Positions 1 through 9,104 are shown, counted from the stretch's first letter. The stretch: DNA of 15,274 nt from Comamonadaceae bacterium (GCA_947374535.1 CANCCJ010000060.1:1-15274); one strand, 5' to 3'. Notes: generated by a model not told the origin, from the sequence alone. Translations and numbers: made by a program.

Positions 1-203
<203 letters not shown>

Positions 204-530
204 TTAGCGCTTGAGTTCGGCGAGTTTGCCGGTTTTGTCTTTCCAAGCCTCTGCATCGGCCATCGGTGCTTTGCGCTTGGTGATGCTGGGCCAGCCGATC
301 AACGACAACTCGGCGTTGAGCTTGGTCATGTGCTCTTGGCCTTCTGGCACATCTTCTTCGGCGTAAATGGCGTTCACGGGGCACTCGGGAATACACACCG
401 CGCAGTCGATGCACTCGTCTGGGTCGATGGTGAGGAAGTTGGGGCCTTCGCGGAAGCAGTCGACGGGACAAACGTCCACGCAATCGGTGTACTTACATTG
501 GATACAGGCTTCGGTGACAACGTGCGTCAT
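204..530 (-). CDS. fdxA: 7Fe ferredoxin FdxA (3Fe-4S/4Fe-4S)
   Basis: This 108-residue protein is a seven-iron ferredoxin of the Azotobacter FdI type, a small cytoplasmic electron carrier. Two cysteine clusters are visible. C9, C17 and C50 are placed to bind the 3Fe-4S centre. C21, C40, C43 and C46 are placed to bind the 4Fe-4S centre. C12 and C25 are extra, as in FdI-like proteins. The C-terminal half (from about residue 60) is the usual cysteine-free tail ending in a Lys/Glu-rich stretch. The length fits the family. Its gene lies directly downstream of the cys operon terminator and upstream of the ferredoxin-NADP reductase, suggesting an NADPH-reductase-FdxA chain. No strong Shine-Dalgarno sequence is seen before the ATG. 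Confidence 0.95.
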   Translation of the reverse strand: MTHVVTEACIQCKYTDCVDVCPVDCFREGPNFLTIDPDECIDCAVCIPECPVNAIYAEEDVPEGQEHMTKLNAELSLIGWPSITKRKAPMADAEAWKDKTGKLAELKR

Positions 531-549
531 GACAATTCAATCGATGGGT

Positions 550-588
550 AAAAAAGAGGGCGCAGCTGCGATGAGGTGCTGCTGCGCC
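550..588 (-). terminator. Intrinsic terminator at the end of the cys operon
   Basis: Read on the minus strand, GGCGCAGC (588-581) and GCTGCGCC (566-559) form a perfect 8-bp GC-rich stem with a 14-nt loop, followed after CTC by six Ts (555-550). It lies about 47 bp past the cysN stop and only about 20 bp before the fdxA start. It should end the sulfur operon transcript or attenuate read-through into fdxA. Confidence 0.7.
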
Positions 589-634
589 AAGCCTTTGATT
601 TTAAACGGGATTCAATACGAGACTTTGCGCTGGG

Positions 635-1897
635 TCAGTTCACCAGCACAGCGCCCGAGGTTTTGTGGGTGGCTGTATCGACCAACACCAGTGCGCCCAA
701 GATGCGCGACTGGGTGAACGGCAGCGTTACCAACGGCTCTTGCAGAGCCAAAGTGACGTGACCAATCGCGTTGGGGGCCAGCTCAGTCGCTTCCTCTTCG
801 GCCAAGGTATTGACGTTCAGACGATGCACCACGCGTTGCACTTTGGCTTTGACCCAGCGGTGGCCATGCAAGGCCCAGTACACGCGGCCAGCCACCAAGG
901 GCTCGTCGTCCATCCACGCGATGGTGGTGTTGAGTTGGCGTTGGCCTTCTGGGCTTCCTTCAGCGGCCAGCAACCAGTCGCCGCGTGACACGTCCACTTC
1001 ACGGTCCAGCACGATGCCGGCGCTGTGGCCCGCTGCCTTGTTTTGCGGCTGACGCGTGGCCGAGAGCACTTGCGACACCACAGCAGTTTGGCCGCTGGGG
1101 AAGACCTTGATGATTTGGCCTGGCTCGATGGTGCCTGTGGCCACACGGCCCCAGAACACACGGCGACCTTGGGTGGTCACGCCTGAGTCGTGGAATTTTT
1201 CGACCCACTGCACGGGGAAGCTGAACGCCACCTCGGTTTCAGCAGGCGTGTTGGGCAACGCTTCCAAGATGCTCAAGAGGCTAGGCCCTGTGTAGCCGCA
1301 CCAAGCGGCTTGGTCAGCATTGGTGGTGTCCACCACGTTCCAGCCTTTGAGGGCCGACACGGGCACCATCGCTGTGATGGTGATGCCCGCTTCTTGGGCG
1401 AACTTGCGCAAAGCAGCTTCGATGTTTTTGTAGGCAAGTGCGGCGTCTTCTACGGCGTCGAGTTTGTTGATGGCAAACACGATAGAAGGTACGCGCAGCA
1501 GGTTGACCAACAGCGAGTGGCGGCGGGTTTGGGGCAGCAACTCAAGGCTTGGGTTTTTCCAATCCAGCTTGATGGCGTCCACCAACACCACGGCCGCGTC
1601 AGCGCTAGAGGCTGCTGTCACCATGTTGCGGGTGTATTGCTCGTGGCCGGGCGCGTCACCAATGATGAACTTGCGCGCTTCGGTGTTGAAGTAGCGGTAC
1701 GCCACGTCAATCGTGATGCCTTGCTCGCGTTCAGCAGAGAGGCCGTCAGTCAACAAGGCAAGGTCAGTCTCACCTGAGCGTTGCACGCCCGCCAAGTGGT
1801 CTTGCAGCACAGCTTTGGTGTCGACCAGTAGGCGGCCAATCAAGGTGCTTTTGCCGTCGTCGACCGAGCCACAGGTGATGAATTTAAGTGCGTTCAT
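635..1897 (-). CDS. cysN: Sulfate adenylyltransferase subunit 1 (ATP sulfurylase GTPase)
   Basis: CysN is the regulatory GTPase subunit of ATP sulfurylase. With CysD it makes adenosine 5'-phosphosulfate (APS) from sulfate and ATP, with GTP hydrolysis driving the reaction. All G motifs are visible in the 420-residue protein: P-loop GSVDDGKST at 10-18, switch I threonine in GITIDVAYRYF near 60-70, DAPGH at 81-85, NKLD at 144-147 and SALKG at 181-185. The EF-Tu-like beta-barrel domains fill the remainder. The protein stops where bifunctional CysNC proteins would continue into an APS kinase domain, so it is CysN only. Its ATG overlaps the cysD stop as TAATG, implying translational coupling. It is the last gene of the sulfur operon. 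Confidence 0.97.
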   Translation of the reverse strand: MNALKFITCGSVDDGKSTLIGRLLVDTKAVLQDHLAGVQRSGETDLALLTDGLSAEREQGITIDVAYRYFNTEARKFIIGDAPGHEQYTRNMVTAASSADAAVVLVDAIKLDWKNPSLELLPQTRRHSLLVNLLRVPSIVFAINKLDAVEDAALAYKNIEAALRKFAQEAGITITAMVPVSALKGWNVVDTTNADQAAWCGYTGPSLLSILEALPNTPAETEVAFSFPVQWVEKFHDSGVTTQGRRVFWGRVATGTIEPGQIIKVFPSGQTAVVSQVLSATRQPQNKAAGHSAGIVLDREVDVSRGDWLLAAEGSPEGQRQLNTTIAWMDDEPLVAGRVYWALHGHRWVKAKVQRVVHRLNVNTLAEEEATELAPNAIGHVTLALQEPLVTLPFTQSRILGALVLVDTATHKTSGAVLVN

Positions 1898-2826
1898 TAG
1901 AAATATCCGTCTTTTTTACGCTTCTCCATCGAAGCCTCAGATGTTTTGTCGTCCATGCGCGTGGCACCGCGTTCGCTCACGTCGGCTGCCAAGGTCTCGA
2001 TGACGATTTGCTCTGGCGTCGCGGCTGTGCTCTCCACAGGGCAGGTACAGGTGATGTCGCCCACGGTGCGGAAACGCACATCGCGAATCACCACGTCTTC
2101 GCCGTCTTTGGGGGGCGTCAACTCGGTCACAGGTACCAACAGGCCGCGGCGGTCCACCACTTCGCGTTTGTGCGTGTAGTAGATCGAAGGCAAAGCGATG
2201 TTTTCGCGGGCGATGTATTGCCACACGTCCAACTCGGTCCAGTTCGAGATGGGGAACACGCGGAAGTGTTCGCCGGGCTGCAACTTGTGGTTGAACAGGG
2301 TCCACAGCTCTGGGCGCTGGGCCTTGGGCTGCCATTGGCCAAAGCTGTCGCGGTGGCTGAAGATGCGCTCTTTGGCGCGTGCTTTTTCTTCGTCACGGCG
2401 AGCACCGCCGATGAGGGCGTCAAAACGGAACTCTTCGATGGCTTCGAGCAGCGTGACCGATTGGTGCACATTGCGGCTCTCACCGGGATGGGCCAAACGA
2501 ACCGTGCCTTTTTTCATCGAGTCTTCGACGCTACGCACGATCAACTCTGCGCCCAACTCTTTGGCGCGTGAGTCGCGAAAGTCGGTCACTTCTTGGAAGT
2601 TATGACCGGTATCGATCATCAACAAAGGGTAAGGAATGCGGCCAGCACCAAAAGCCTTCTCGGCGCACTTGAGCATGACCAACGAGTCTTTGCCGCCCGA
2701 AAACAGCAGAGTGGGGCGCTCAAAAGCAGCGGCGACTTCGCGCAAGATGAAGATGGTTTCTTCTTCCAGCGCATCGAGGTGGGTGTTGCTTAAGTGGTGC
2801 AACTCATTTTCAGTTCTGGCGTTCAT
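1897..2826 (-). CDS. cysD: Sulfate adenylyltransferase subunit 2
   Basis: CysD is the catalytic subunit of ATP sulfurylase, which adenylates sulfate to APS in the first step of cytoplasmic sulfate assimilation. The 309-residue protein carries the PP-loop ATP-pyrophosphatase motif SGGKDS at residues 43-48, the DTGH segment near 72-75, a FRTVGDITCTCPVES stretch toward the C-terminus, and the typical KDGYF ending. The length is normal for the family. Its stop codon overlaps the start of cysN, the partner subunit, and it begins 16 bp after the cysH stop, so the genes form a tight operon. Assignment is very secure. Confidence 0.97.
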   Translation of the reverse strand: MNARTENELHHLSNTHLDALEEETIFILREVAAAFERPTLLFSGGKDSLVMLKCAEKAFGAGRIPYPLLMIDTGHNFQEVTDFRDSRAKELGAELIVRSVEDSMKKGTVRLAHPGESRNVHQSVTLLEAIEEFRFDALIGGARRDEEKARAKERIFSHRDSFGQWQPKAQRPELWTLFNHKLQPGEHFRVFPISNWTELDVWQYIARENIALPSIYYTHKREVVDRRGLLVPVTELTPPKDGEDVVIRDVRFRTVGDITCTCPVESTAATPEQIVIETLAADVSERGATRMDDKTSEASMEKRKKDGYF

Positions 2827-2842
2827 ATATTTCTCGGTCTAC

Positions 2843-3598
2843 TTATTTCTTGACATGCAAGCCGCATTCTTTGGCGGCTTCGTCTTCCCACCACCAGCGG
2901 CCAGCGCGGAACTCTTCGCCCATTGAAATGGCACGGGTGCATGGGGCGCAACCCACGCTGGGGTAGAACTGGTCGTGCAAGGGGTTGTAGTCCACTTGAT
3001 TCGTGGCGATGTAGTGCCACACGTCGCCCCAGGTCCATTTGGCCAAGGGGTTGAATTTGCTTAAGTTCTTGGTGGCCACTTCGCTGTCGTCTTGCAAAGG
3101 CACGTCGGCGCGGGCGCTGGATTGCTCTTGACGCAAGCCGGTGATCCACGCACGTTGGCCTTTGAGGGCGCGCGCGAGGGGTTCCATCTTGCGGATATTG
3201 CAGCAGGTTTTGCGCAGCTCAATGCTTTTGTACATCGCGTCTTGCCCCTCTTTGCGGACAAACTGAATGACAGATTCATGCACGGGCGTGAACACCTTGA
3301 TAGGCGCATGCGATGTGGCTTCGGTGCGTTCCAGCAAGGCCAAGGTTTCGGTATGCAACGCGCCGGTTTGCAGCACGAACACGGGAATGTCGAGCTTCAA
3401 ACTGTTGATGAGGTGGGTGATCACCACGTCCTCTGCGCCAAGGCTTGACGCTTGCGTGACGGGCGCAAAATCTGCCGCTGCGCGTTGCAACAAGGCTTGG
3501 GTCTCGGCCAGTTTGGCAGCGAAGTCGTCGCTGGCGCGCGCGTTCAGTGTGGTGGCTTTGGATGTGCCACTGGAAGAGAGAAAAGAGGATTGGCTCAT
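2843..3598 (-). CDS. cysH: Assimilatory APS reductase (CysH family, iron-sulfur type)
   Basis: This enzyme reduces adenylylsulfate to sulfite and AMP with thioredoxin or a similar thiol donor. The 251-residue protein has the paired cysteines C132-C133 in the KTCCNIRK segment and C217-x-x-C220 in SVGCAPCT. Together these are the 4Fe-4S ligands that separate APS reductases from PAPS reductases of the E. coli type. The catalytic ECGLH motif lies at the C-terminus (C245). The lack of an APS kinase domain in CysN agrees with APS as the substrate. The N-terminal 20 residues are Ser/Thr-rich and look poorly conserved. There is no clear Shine-Dalgarno sequence before the ATG, so the exact start is slightly uncertain. 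Confidence 0.95.
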   Translation of the reverse strand: MSQSSFLSSSGTSKATTLNARASDDFAAKLAETQALLQRAAADFAPVTQASSLGAEDVVITHLINSLKLDIPVFVLQTGALHTETLALLERTEATSHAPIKVFTPVHESVIQFVRKEGQDAMYKSIELRKTCCNIRKMEPLARALKGQRAWITGLRQEQSSARADVPLQDDSEVATKNLSKFNPLAKWTWGDVWHYIATNQVDYNPLHDQFYPSVGCAPCTRAISMGEEFRAGRWWWEDEAAKECGLHVKK

Positions 3599-3654
3599 AA
3601 AAGAGGGAGATGCAGCATGTATGGCGTGGGATGTGTTGAGGCCGCTGACGCCAT

Positions 3655-4026
3655 TTACGCCGCTTGAGCGAAATTGGGCACAGGTTGCACAGCATCGCCT
3701 TGGTAGAAGGCTTTGTAGTGACCCAACAGCGTCTCACCGTGAGCGGCGTCTTGGTCGTCGCGCAACACGGCGCTAGAAAAACCGCTGCGTTGCATTTGCA
3801 ACAGCTGGTCAATCAGCACATCGCCGTGCGCGCGAATGTCGCCCGTGAAGCCACGGCGGCGCAGCACAAAGGCTTGGCTAAAGGCGCGGCCATCGGTGAA
3901 CTTAGGAAAGTTCAAGTCGATGCGCTCCAACCCTTCGAGGTCTAGGGTTTGCACGTCAACGTCGTTGGCCAAGGCGCGGGCATTGGTGCCGTCGGGTGTG
4001 TGTTGGGTGATGATTTGCAAGGTCAT
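3655..4026 (-). CDS. DUF934 protein associated with sulfite reduction
   Basis: This 123-residue protein belongs to the DUF934 family, recognised by the central segment with FPKFTDGRAFSQA (about residues 40-52), followed by RRRGFTGDIRAHGDVL and DQLLQMQRSGF. Databases often label the family as an oxidoreductase probably involved in sulfite reduction, mainly because it sits next to cysI in proteobacteria. No cofactor-binding motif and no cysteine is visible, so a catalytic redox role is not supported by sequence; an accessory or assembly role for sulfite reductase is equally possible. It starts 20 bp after the cysI stop and is followed 56 bp later by cysH. Family membership is confident, function is not. 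Confidence 0.88.
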   Translation of the reverse strand: MTLQIITQHTPDGTNARALANDVDVQTLDLEGLERIDLNFPKFTDGRAFSQAFVLRRRGFTGDIRAHGDVLIDQLLQMQRSGFSSAVLRDDQDAAHGETLLGHYKAFYQGDAVQPVPNFAQAA

Positions 4027-4046
4027 GGCAATTCTCTTGATCAGGT

Positions 4047-5831
4047 TCAGGCTACGCGCGCTGTGGTGTTACGGGCTGTGTTGGCAGCTGCTTTGAACAC
4101 GTCAAAGCCCACGCGGTTGAGGGTGCGTGCAAATGTTTCTTGGCTTTCGCGTTTGTCACGGTAGGTGTCCAGCACGGCTTCGATCACGTCCACCACCTCG
4201 GCGGCCGCAAACGATGGGCCGACCACTTTGCCTGCTTTGGCAGGGCCGCTGAGGTTGGAGCCATCCGATCCGCCCAAGGTGACTTGGTACCACTCTTGAC
4301 CGTCTTTGTCCACGCCCAAGATGCCGATGTGGCCGCTGTGGTGGTGACCGCATGAGTTGATGCAGCCGCTGATGTGCAAGTCAATCTCGCCCAAGTCAAA
4401 CAACTCATCGAGGTCTTGGTAGCGCTCGGTGATGGCGGCTGCGATGGGCAAGGAGCGGGCGTTGGCCAAAGCGCAGTAGTCGCCGCCGGGACAGGCAATC
4501 ATGTCGCTGAGCAAATGCACATTGGCGCGGGCAAAGCCTGCGGCTTTGGAGGCTTGGTACAAGTCGGCCAATTGGTCAATGCGCACCCAAGGCAGCACCA
4601 AGTTTTGGTCGTGGTTCACGCGCACTTCGCCGGAACTGAACTGGTCGGCCAAATCAGCTGCAATGGCCAGTTGGTCGGCCGTGGCGTCGCCTGGGGCTTG
4701 GCCCAAACGCTTGAAGGACAAGGTAACCACGCGCAGGCCTGGGTTTTGATGGCTGGTCACGTTTTGTTGTAACCAACGGGTGAACTCTTTGTCGGCGCGG
4801 GCTTGGGCCAACAAGGCTTGCTCGGCTTTTTCTTGGGCTTCGTCGGACACCACGTCCACTGGGGGCGACACAAAGCAGGCGCTCACACGGTCCAACTCCA
4901 CTTGTGGAATGGTGTGATGCGCGCCGCTTTCCAAGATGCGTTCGTATTCGGCTTCGACTTCGTCAAAGTAGCGTTGGCCTTCGGCCTTGACCAAAATCTT
5001 GATACGCGCTTTGTAGATGTTGTCGCGACGGCCCCAGCCGTTGTACACACGCACCACAGCTTCGAGGTAGTTGATGATTTGGTTCCAAGGCAAGAACTCG
5101 CGAATCACCGTGCCAGTAATGGGCGTGCGGCCCATGCCGCCACCGACCAAAATTTGGAAGCCGACTTCGCCTTCGTCGTTGCGCAACACGCGCAAACCCA
5201 CGTCGTGCCATGCGATGGCGGCGCGGTCTTCGTGAGAACCCGTGATGGCGATCTTGAATTTGCGGGGCAAGTAGGCGAACTCGGGGTGCAAGGTGCTCCA
5301 CTGGCGCAGCACTTCGGCATAAGGGCGTGGGTCAACGTCTTCATCTACCGCGATTCCGGCGCGTTCGTCGCTGGTGATGTTGCGAATGCAGTTGCCGCTT
5401 GTTTGGATGCCGTGCAAGTTGACGCTGGCCAACAGCTCCATCACGTCCGCGCTTTTGTCCAAAGGAATCCAGTTGAACTGCACGTTTTGACGTGTGGTGA
5501 AGTGGCCGTAGTTGGTGGTCAACTTCGGAGCGTCGATGCCGCCTATCTTGTCTTGTGTGGTTTGGGCGCGCTCCATCAGTTCTGCTGAGGGCGTGTCGTA
5601 GTCGCGGGCGATTTGGGCCAACACGCGCAACTGGGCTGCGTTGAGCTCGCCATAAGGCACCGCCACACGCAACATGGGGGCGTAGCGTTGGACGTACCAG
5701 CCGTTTTGCAAGCGCAGGGGGCGAAAGTCATCGTCGGCCAATTTGCCAGCCAAGTTACGGGTCAGTTGGTCGCGGTACTGCGCAGCGCGTGCTTTGACAA
5801 ACTCTGAATCGAAGTCGGTGTATTGATACAT
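4047..5831 (-). CDS. cysI: Sulfite reductase hemoprotein (siroheme, 4Fe-4S)
   Basis: CysI catalyses the six-electron reduction of sulfite to sulfide in the cytoplasm. The 594-residue protein shows the nitrite/sulfite reductase two-repeat plan. The cysteines that hold the coupled 4Fe-4S/siroheme centre are C447 and C453 (ACPGGDYCALA) and C490 and C494 (SGCINSCGHHHSGHIG). Basic residues expected for siroheme and sulfite binding appear in the TTRQNVQF (112-119) and GNCIRN (146-151) segments. No CysJ flavoprotein gene is present in the window, so electrons may come from ferredoxin. Annotation pipelines sometimes call such proteins nitrite/sulfite reductase; the cys-operon context favours sulfite. 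It starts 21 bp after the TauE/SafE gene and precedes DUF934 in one transcription unit. Confidence 0.94.
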   Translation of the reverse strand: MYQYTDFDSEFVKARAAQYRDQLTRNLAGKLADDDFRPLRLQNGWYVQRYAPMLRVAVPYGELNAAQLRVLAQIARDYDTPSAELMERAQTTQDKIGGIDAPKLTTNYGHFTTRQNVQFNWIPLDKSADVMELLASVNLHGIQTSGNCIRNITSDERAGIAVDEDVDPRPYAEVLRQWSTLHPEFAYLPRKFKIAITGSHEDRAAIAWHDVGLRVLRNDEGEVGFQILVGGGMGRTPITGTVIREFLPWNQIINYLEAVVRVYNGWGRRDNIYKARIKILVKAEGQRYFDEVEAEYERILESGAHHTIPQVELDRVSACFVSPPVDVVSDEAQEKAEQALLAQARADKEFTRWLQQNVTSHQNPGLRVVTLSFKRLGQAPGDATADQLAIAADLADQFSSGEVRVNHDQNLVLPWVRIDQLADLYQASKAAGFARANVHLLSDMIACPGGDYCALANARSLPIAAAITERYQDLDELFDLGEIDLHISGCINSCGHHHSGHIGILGVDKDGQEWYQVTLGGSDGSNLSGPAKAGKVVGPSFAAAEVVDVIEAVLDTYRDKRESQETFARTLNRVGFDVFKAAANTARNTTARVA

Positions 5832-5852
5832 CTAAGAACTCAAACGAAAAAA

Positions 5853-6644
5853 TTAAGCAAAAACCAACTTGCTGCCAGCCCATGCCAGCAACACAGAAAG
5901 AATTGAACGAATCACCCGCTCAGGTGTCTTGTGCATCAGACGGGAGCCCACCCAGATACCGGGCAAGGAACCCGCAAGCAGCAGGGACAACAAGGGCCAA
6001 TCTACCGAGCCCAACGAGGCATGGCCTAAGCCAGCAGCCAAGGTCAGGGGAACGGCATACGCAATGTCAGCCGCCACGATGCGAGACAGTGGCAGCTGCG
6101 GGTACAGGATCATAAGCACTGTCACACCGATGGCACCGGCGCCCACCGAAGTCAGGGTCACCAAGGTGCCGATGGCCGCGCCAAACAACACAGGCAGAGC
6201 CCAGTGGCGGGGTTGGGTGGCTTCAAACAAGTTTTCTTCGGCCAGGACCACGGGGGCTTGCTTGCCGCGAATCACCTTGTAGAGCATGGCGCTGGCGGTA
6301 AGCAGCAGCGCGATGCCAAGGGTGAGCGTCATCACTTTTTGCACGGCGGGGTCGGATGGACCGATGTTGTGCAGCACCCACAGCGTGGCGGCTGAAGCGG
6401 GCAAGCTGCCAGCGCACAACGACACCACCACGCGCCAAGGCACCAAGCGCTGACGCGCAAAGCTAAACGTACCGCCCGCTTTGGTGAAGGCGGCAAACAA
6501 CAAATCAGTGCCCACGGCCATGTAGGGTTTGACGCCAAAGAAGAAAATCAAAATCGGGGTCATGAGGGAGCCGCCGCCCACCCCCGTCAAACCCACGACC
6601 AGACCCACGAAAAAACCTGCGAATACGAAACCAAAATCTTGCAT
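5853..6644 (-). CDS. TauE/SafE-family membrane permease (sulfite/sulfur anion transporter)
   Basis: A 263-residue, very hydrophobic inner-membrane protein with about eight predicted helices. The TauE/SafE family hallmark appears as GVGGGSLMTPIL near residues 21-32 and again in degenerate form as SVGAGAIGV near 166-174, reflecting the family's internal duplication. Members move sulfite, sulfoacetate, taurine-derived or other organosulfur anions; substrate and direction cannot be read from sequence. It is the first gene of the sulfur operon, 21 bp before cysI. A role in sulfate or sulfite uptake or in export of excess sulfite is therefore likely, but which is inference. No clear Shine-Dalgarno sequence precedes the ATG. 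Confidence 0.88.
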   Translation of the reverse strand: MQDFGFVFAGFFVGLVVGLTGVGGGSLMTPILIFFFGVKPYMAVGTDLLFAAFTKAGGTFSFARQRLVPWRVVVSLCAGSLPASAATLWVLHNIGPSDPAVQKVMTLTLGIALLLTASAMLYKVIRGKQAPVVLAEENLFEATQPRHWALPVLFGAAIGTLVTLTSVGAGAIGVTVLMILYPQLPLSRIVAADIAYAVPLTLAAGLGHASLGSVDWPLLSLLLAGSLPGIWVGSRLMHKTPERVIRSILSVLLAWAGSKLVFA

Positions 6645-6673
6645 GGCGTGGACTGTAGGTGTTCTTTATGCCA

Positions 6674-6717
6674 AAACAAACGATTTGTTTGTTCTACATA
6701 TATTCCGTATCGGAATA
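6674..6717. promoter_or_regulatory. Tandem dyad operator candidate upstream of the sulfur operon
   Basis: Two perfect 17-bp inverted repeats with the same layout lie side by side: AAACAAA-CGA-TTTGTTT (6674-6690) and TATTCCG-TAT-CGGAATA (6701-6717). Their centres are 27 bp apart, and the second is about 65 bp upstream of the TauE/SafE ATG. The position suits a LysR-type activator such as CysB, but that identity is inference. The weak -10-like CATAAA on the minus strand (6670-6665) would put the second dyad near -50. Confidence 0.5.
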
Positions 6718-6779
6718 AGGCAGGTTTGCCTCTGGTGGGGGCGTAAGCAAAGCGCAGGGGGAGGCGGGATAAAGTCATG

Positions 6780-6808
6780 TGGATAATGCGGGCTTCGACC
6801 TGTATTTT
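6780..6808 (+). promoter_or_regulatory. Possible sigma-70 promoter of icd
   Basis: TGGATA (6780-6785) and TATTTT (6803-6808) are separated by 17 bp and would start transcription near 6815, leaving a leader of about 30 nt before the icd ATG. Both hexamers are imperfect, so this is only the best candidate in the divergent spacer. Confidence 0.35.
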
Positions 6809-6843
6809 TTTCACCTTATCCAAACAAAGAATGAGACCAAGCA

Positions 6844-9075
6844 ATGGCTGCTGAAAAATCCAAAATCGTTTACACCTTGACTGACGAAGCCCCCTTGTTG
6901 GCGACCGCTTCGTTTTTGCCAATCATTCGCACCTTTGCTGCACCTGCTGGCATTGACGTGGTGTCGAGCGACATCTCTGTGGCAACCCGTATCTTGGGTG
7001 AATTCGCTGACTTGTTGCCTGAAGCGCAACGCGTGCCGCACAACTTGTCTGAGTTGGGTAAGCTGACTTTGAAGCCAGAAGCCAACATCATCAAGTTACC
7101 AAACATCAGCGCCTCTGTGGGACAGTTGACCGCAGCGATCAAAGAGTTGCAGTCCAAAGGCTATGCTTTGCCCGACTACCCAGAAGCCCCAACCACTGAC
7201 GAAGACAAAGCCATCAAGGCGCGTTACGCCAAGTGCATCGGTAGCTCGGTTAACCCTGTTTTGCGTGAAGGTAACTCTGACCGCCGCGCCCCCCGCGCTG
7301 TGAAAGAGTTCGCTCGCAAGAACCCACACAGCATGGCTGAGTGGAGCCAAGCGTCTCGCTCGCACGTGTCACACATGCACCACGGCGACTTCTACCACGG
7401 TGAAAAGTCTTTGACCTTGGACAAAGCCCGCGACGTGAAGATGGAACTCATCACCAAGAGCGGCAAGACCATCATCTTGAAGCCCAAGGTTTCTTTGCTC
7501 GACAAAGAAATCATCGACAGCATGTTTATGAGCAAGAAGGCGCTGGTCGAGTTTTACGAAAAAGAAATCGAAGACGCGCACAAGACGGGCGTGATGTTCT
7601 CCTTGCACGTCAAAGCCACCATGATGAAGGTGTCTCACCCCATCGTGTTCGGTCACTGCGTCAAGATTTTCTACAAAGACGCATTTGCTAAGCATGGTGC
7701 TTTGTTCGACGAATTGGGCGTGAACGTGAACAACGGTATGGCTGATCTGTACAACAAGATCGCCACCTTGCCGCAGTCCAAGCAAGACGAAATCAAGCGC
7801 GACCTACACGCTTGCCACGAGCACCGCCCAGAGTTGGCCATGGTGGACTCTGCCAAAGGCATCACCAACTTCCATTCACCCAACGACATCATCGTGGACG
7901 CTTCGATGCCCGCCATGATCCGTAACGGCGGCAAGATGTGGGGCGCCGATGGTCGTTTGAAAGACGCTAAGGCCGTGATGCCTGAGTCGACCTTTGCGCG
8001 CATCTACCAAGAGATGATCAACTTCTGCAAGTGGCACGGTAACTTCGATCCGAAGACCATGGGCACTGTGCCTAACGTTGGCCTGATGGCTCAGCAAGCC
8101 GAAGAATACGGTTCACACGACAAGACCTACGAGATTCAAGAAGACGGCGTGGCCAACATCACCGACTTGGCCACAGGCGAAGTCTTGTTGACGCAAAACG
8201 TGGAAGAAGGCGACATCTGGCGCATGTGCCAAGTCAAGGACGCGGCGATCCGTGACTGGGTGAAGTTGGCTGTGACCCGCGCCCGCAACTCCGGCATGCC
8301 TGCCATTTTCTGGTTGGACCCCTACCGTCCACACGAGAACGAGTTGATCAAGAAGGTCGAGCTGTACTTGAAAGACCACGACACGACTGGCTTGCACATC
8401 GAGCATATGTCTCAAGTGCGCGCCATGCGTTTCACCTTGGAGCGCGTGAGCCGCGGCTTGGACACCATTTCGGTGACCGGCAACATCTTGCGTGACTACT
8501 TGACCGACTTGTTCCCCATCATGGAACTTGGCACCTCAGCCAAGATGCTCTCCATCGTGCCTTTGATGGCCGGTGGCGGCATGTACGAAACAGGTGCTGG
8601 CGGTTCTGCGCCTAAGCACGTGCAACAACTGGTGGAAGAAAACCACTTGCGTTGGGATTCACTGGGCGAATTTTTGGCCTTAGCTGTGAGTTTTGAAGAC
8701 ATGGGTCTGAAAAACGGCAACGCCAAAGCCACCGTGTTGGCCAAGACCTTGGATGCCGCGACTGGCAAATTGTTGGACACCAACAAAAACCCATCGCCCA
8801 AAACAGGTCAGCTTGACAACCGCGGTAGCCAGTTCTACTTGGCCATGTACTGGGCCCAAGAGTTGGCAGCGCAAACCGACGACAAAGAATTGGCTGCTAA
8901 GTTCGCGCCTTTGGCTAAGAACTTGACCGACAACGAGAAGAAGATCGTGGACGAGCTCAATGCGGTTCAAGGCAAGCCCGTAGACATCGGTGGTTACTAC
9001 CTGCCAGATGCCAAGAAACTCGAAGCCATCATGCGCCCAAGCGCGACGTTCAACGCCGCGTTGGCCAGCGTCTAA
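6844..9075 (+). CDS. icd: NADP-dependent isocitrate dehydrogenase, monomeric type
   Basis: This 743-residue protein is the large single-chain isocitrate dehydrogenase (IDH-II), which oxidatively decarboxylates isocitrate to 2-oxoglutarate with NADP+ in the TCA cycle. The signature [18 protein letters not shown] spans residues 133-150 and supplies the serine, asparagine and arginines that bind isocitrate in the Azotobacter enzyme. The later segment [16 protein letters not shown] (ending near residue 592) lies in the NADP-binding region. Length and motifs match the family throughout with no gaps. It is divergent from the sulfur operon and transcribed alone, ending in a strong terminator. The Shine-Dalgarno sequence is weak for a gene expected to be well expressed. 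The call is very secure. Confidence 0.98.
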   Translation: MAAEKSKIVYTLTDEAPLLATASFLPIIRTFAAPAGIDVVSSDISVATRILGEFADLLPEAQRVPHNLSELGKLTLKPEANIIKLPNISASVGQLTAAIKELQSKGYALPDYPEAPTTDEDKAIKARYAKCIGSSVNPVLREGNSDRRAPRAVKEFARKNPHSMAEWSQASRSHVSHMHHGDFYHGEKSLTLDKARDVKMELITKSGKTIILKPKVSLLDKEIIDSMFMSKKALVEFYEKEIEDAHKTGVMFSLHVKATMMKVSHPIVFGHCVKIFYKDAFAKHGALFDELGVNVNNGMADLYNKIATLPQSKQDEIKRDLHACHEHRPELAMVDSAKGITNFHSPNDIIVDASMPAMIRNGGKMWGADGRLKDAKAVMPESTFARIYQEMINFCKWHGNFDPKTMGTVPNVGLMAQQAEEYGSHDKTYEIQEDGVANITDLATGEVLLTQNVEEGDIWRMCQVKDAAIRDWVKLAVTRARNSGMPAIFWLDPYRPHENELIKKVELYLKDHDTTGLHIEHMSQVRAMRFTLERVSRGLDTISVTGNILRDYLTDLFPIMELGTSAKMLSIVPLMAGGGMYETGAGGSAPKHVQQLVEENHLRWDSLGEFLALAVSFEDMGLKNGNAKATVLAKTLDAATGKLLDTNKNPSPKTGQLDNRGSQFYLAMYWAQELAAQTDDKELAAKFAPLAKNLTDNEKKIVDELNAVQGKPVDIGGYYLPDAKKLEAIMRPSATFNAALASV

Positions 9076-9104
9076 GCCTTCACGCCAAGCGTTTAACCTG
9101 ACCT

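Noticed and set aside
1190..2571. Long plus-strand open frames opposite cysN and cysD
   Set aside because: The minus-strand genes have complete motifs and full lengths; the plus-strand translations match nothing recognisable.
4803..5588. Plus-strand 261-codon open frame opposite cysI
   Set aside because: It mirrors the codon structure of the well-supported cysI gene, shows no recognisable domain and has low-complexity His/Val/Ala content typical of antisense shadows.
6719..6730. GGCA-GGTT-TGCC short hairpin near icd
   Set aside because: Four-base arms are expected by chance and there is no T-run or conserved placement.
6781..6821. GGATAA...TTATCC inverted repeat in the icd leader
   Set aside because: Six-base arms with a 29-bp gap are weak, and part overlaps the promoter candidate.
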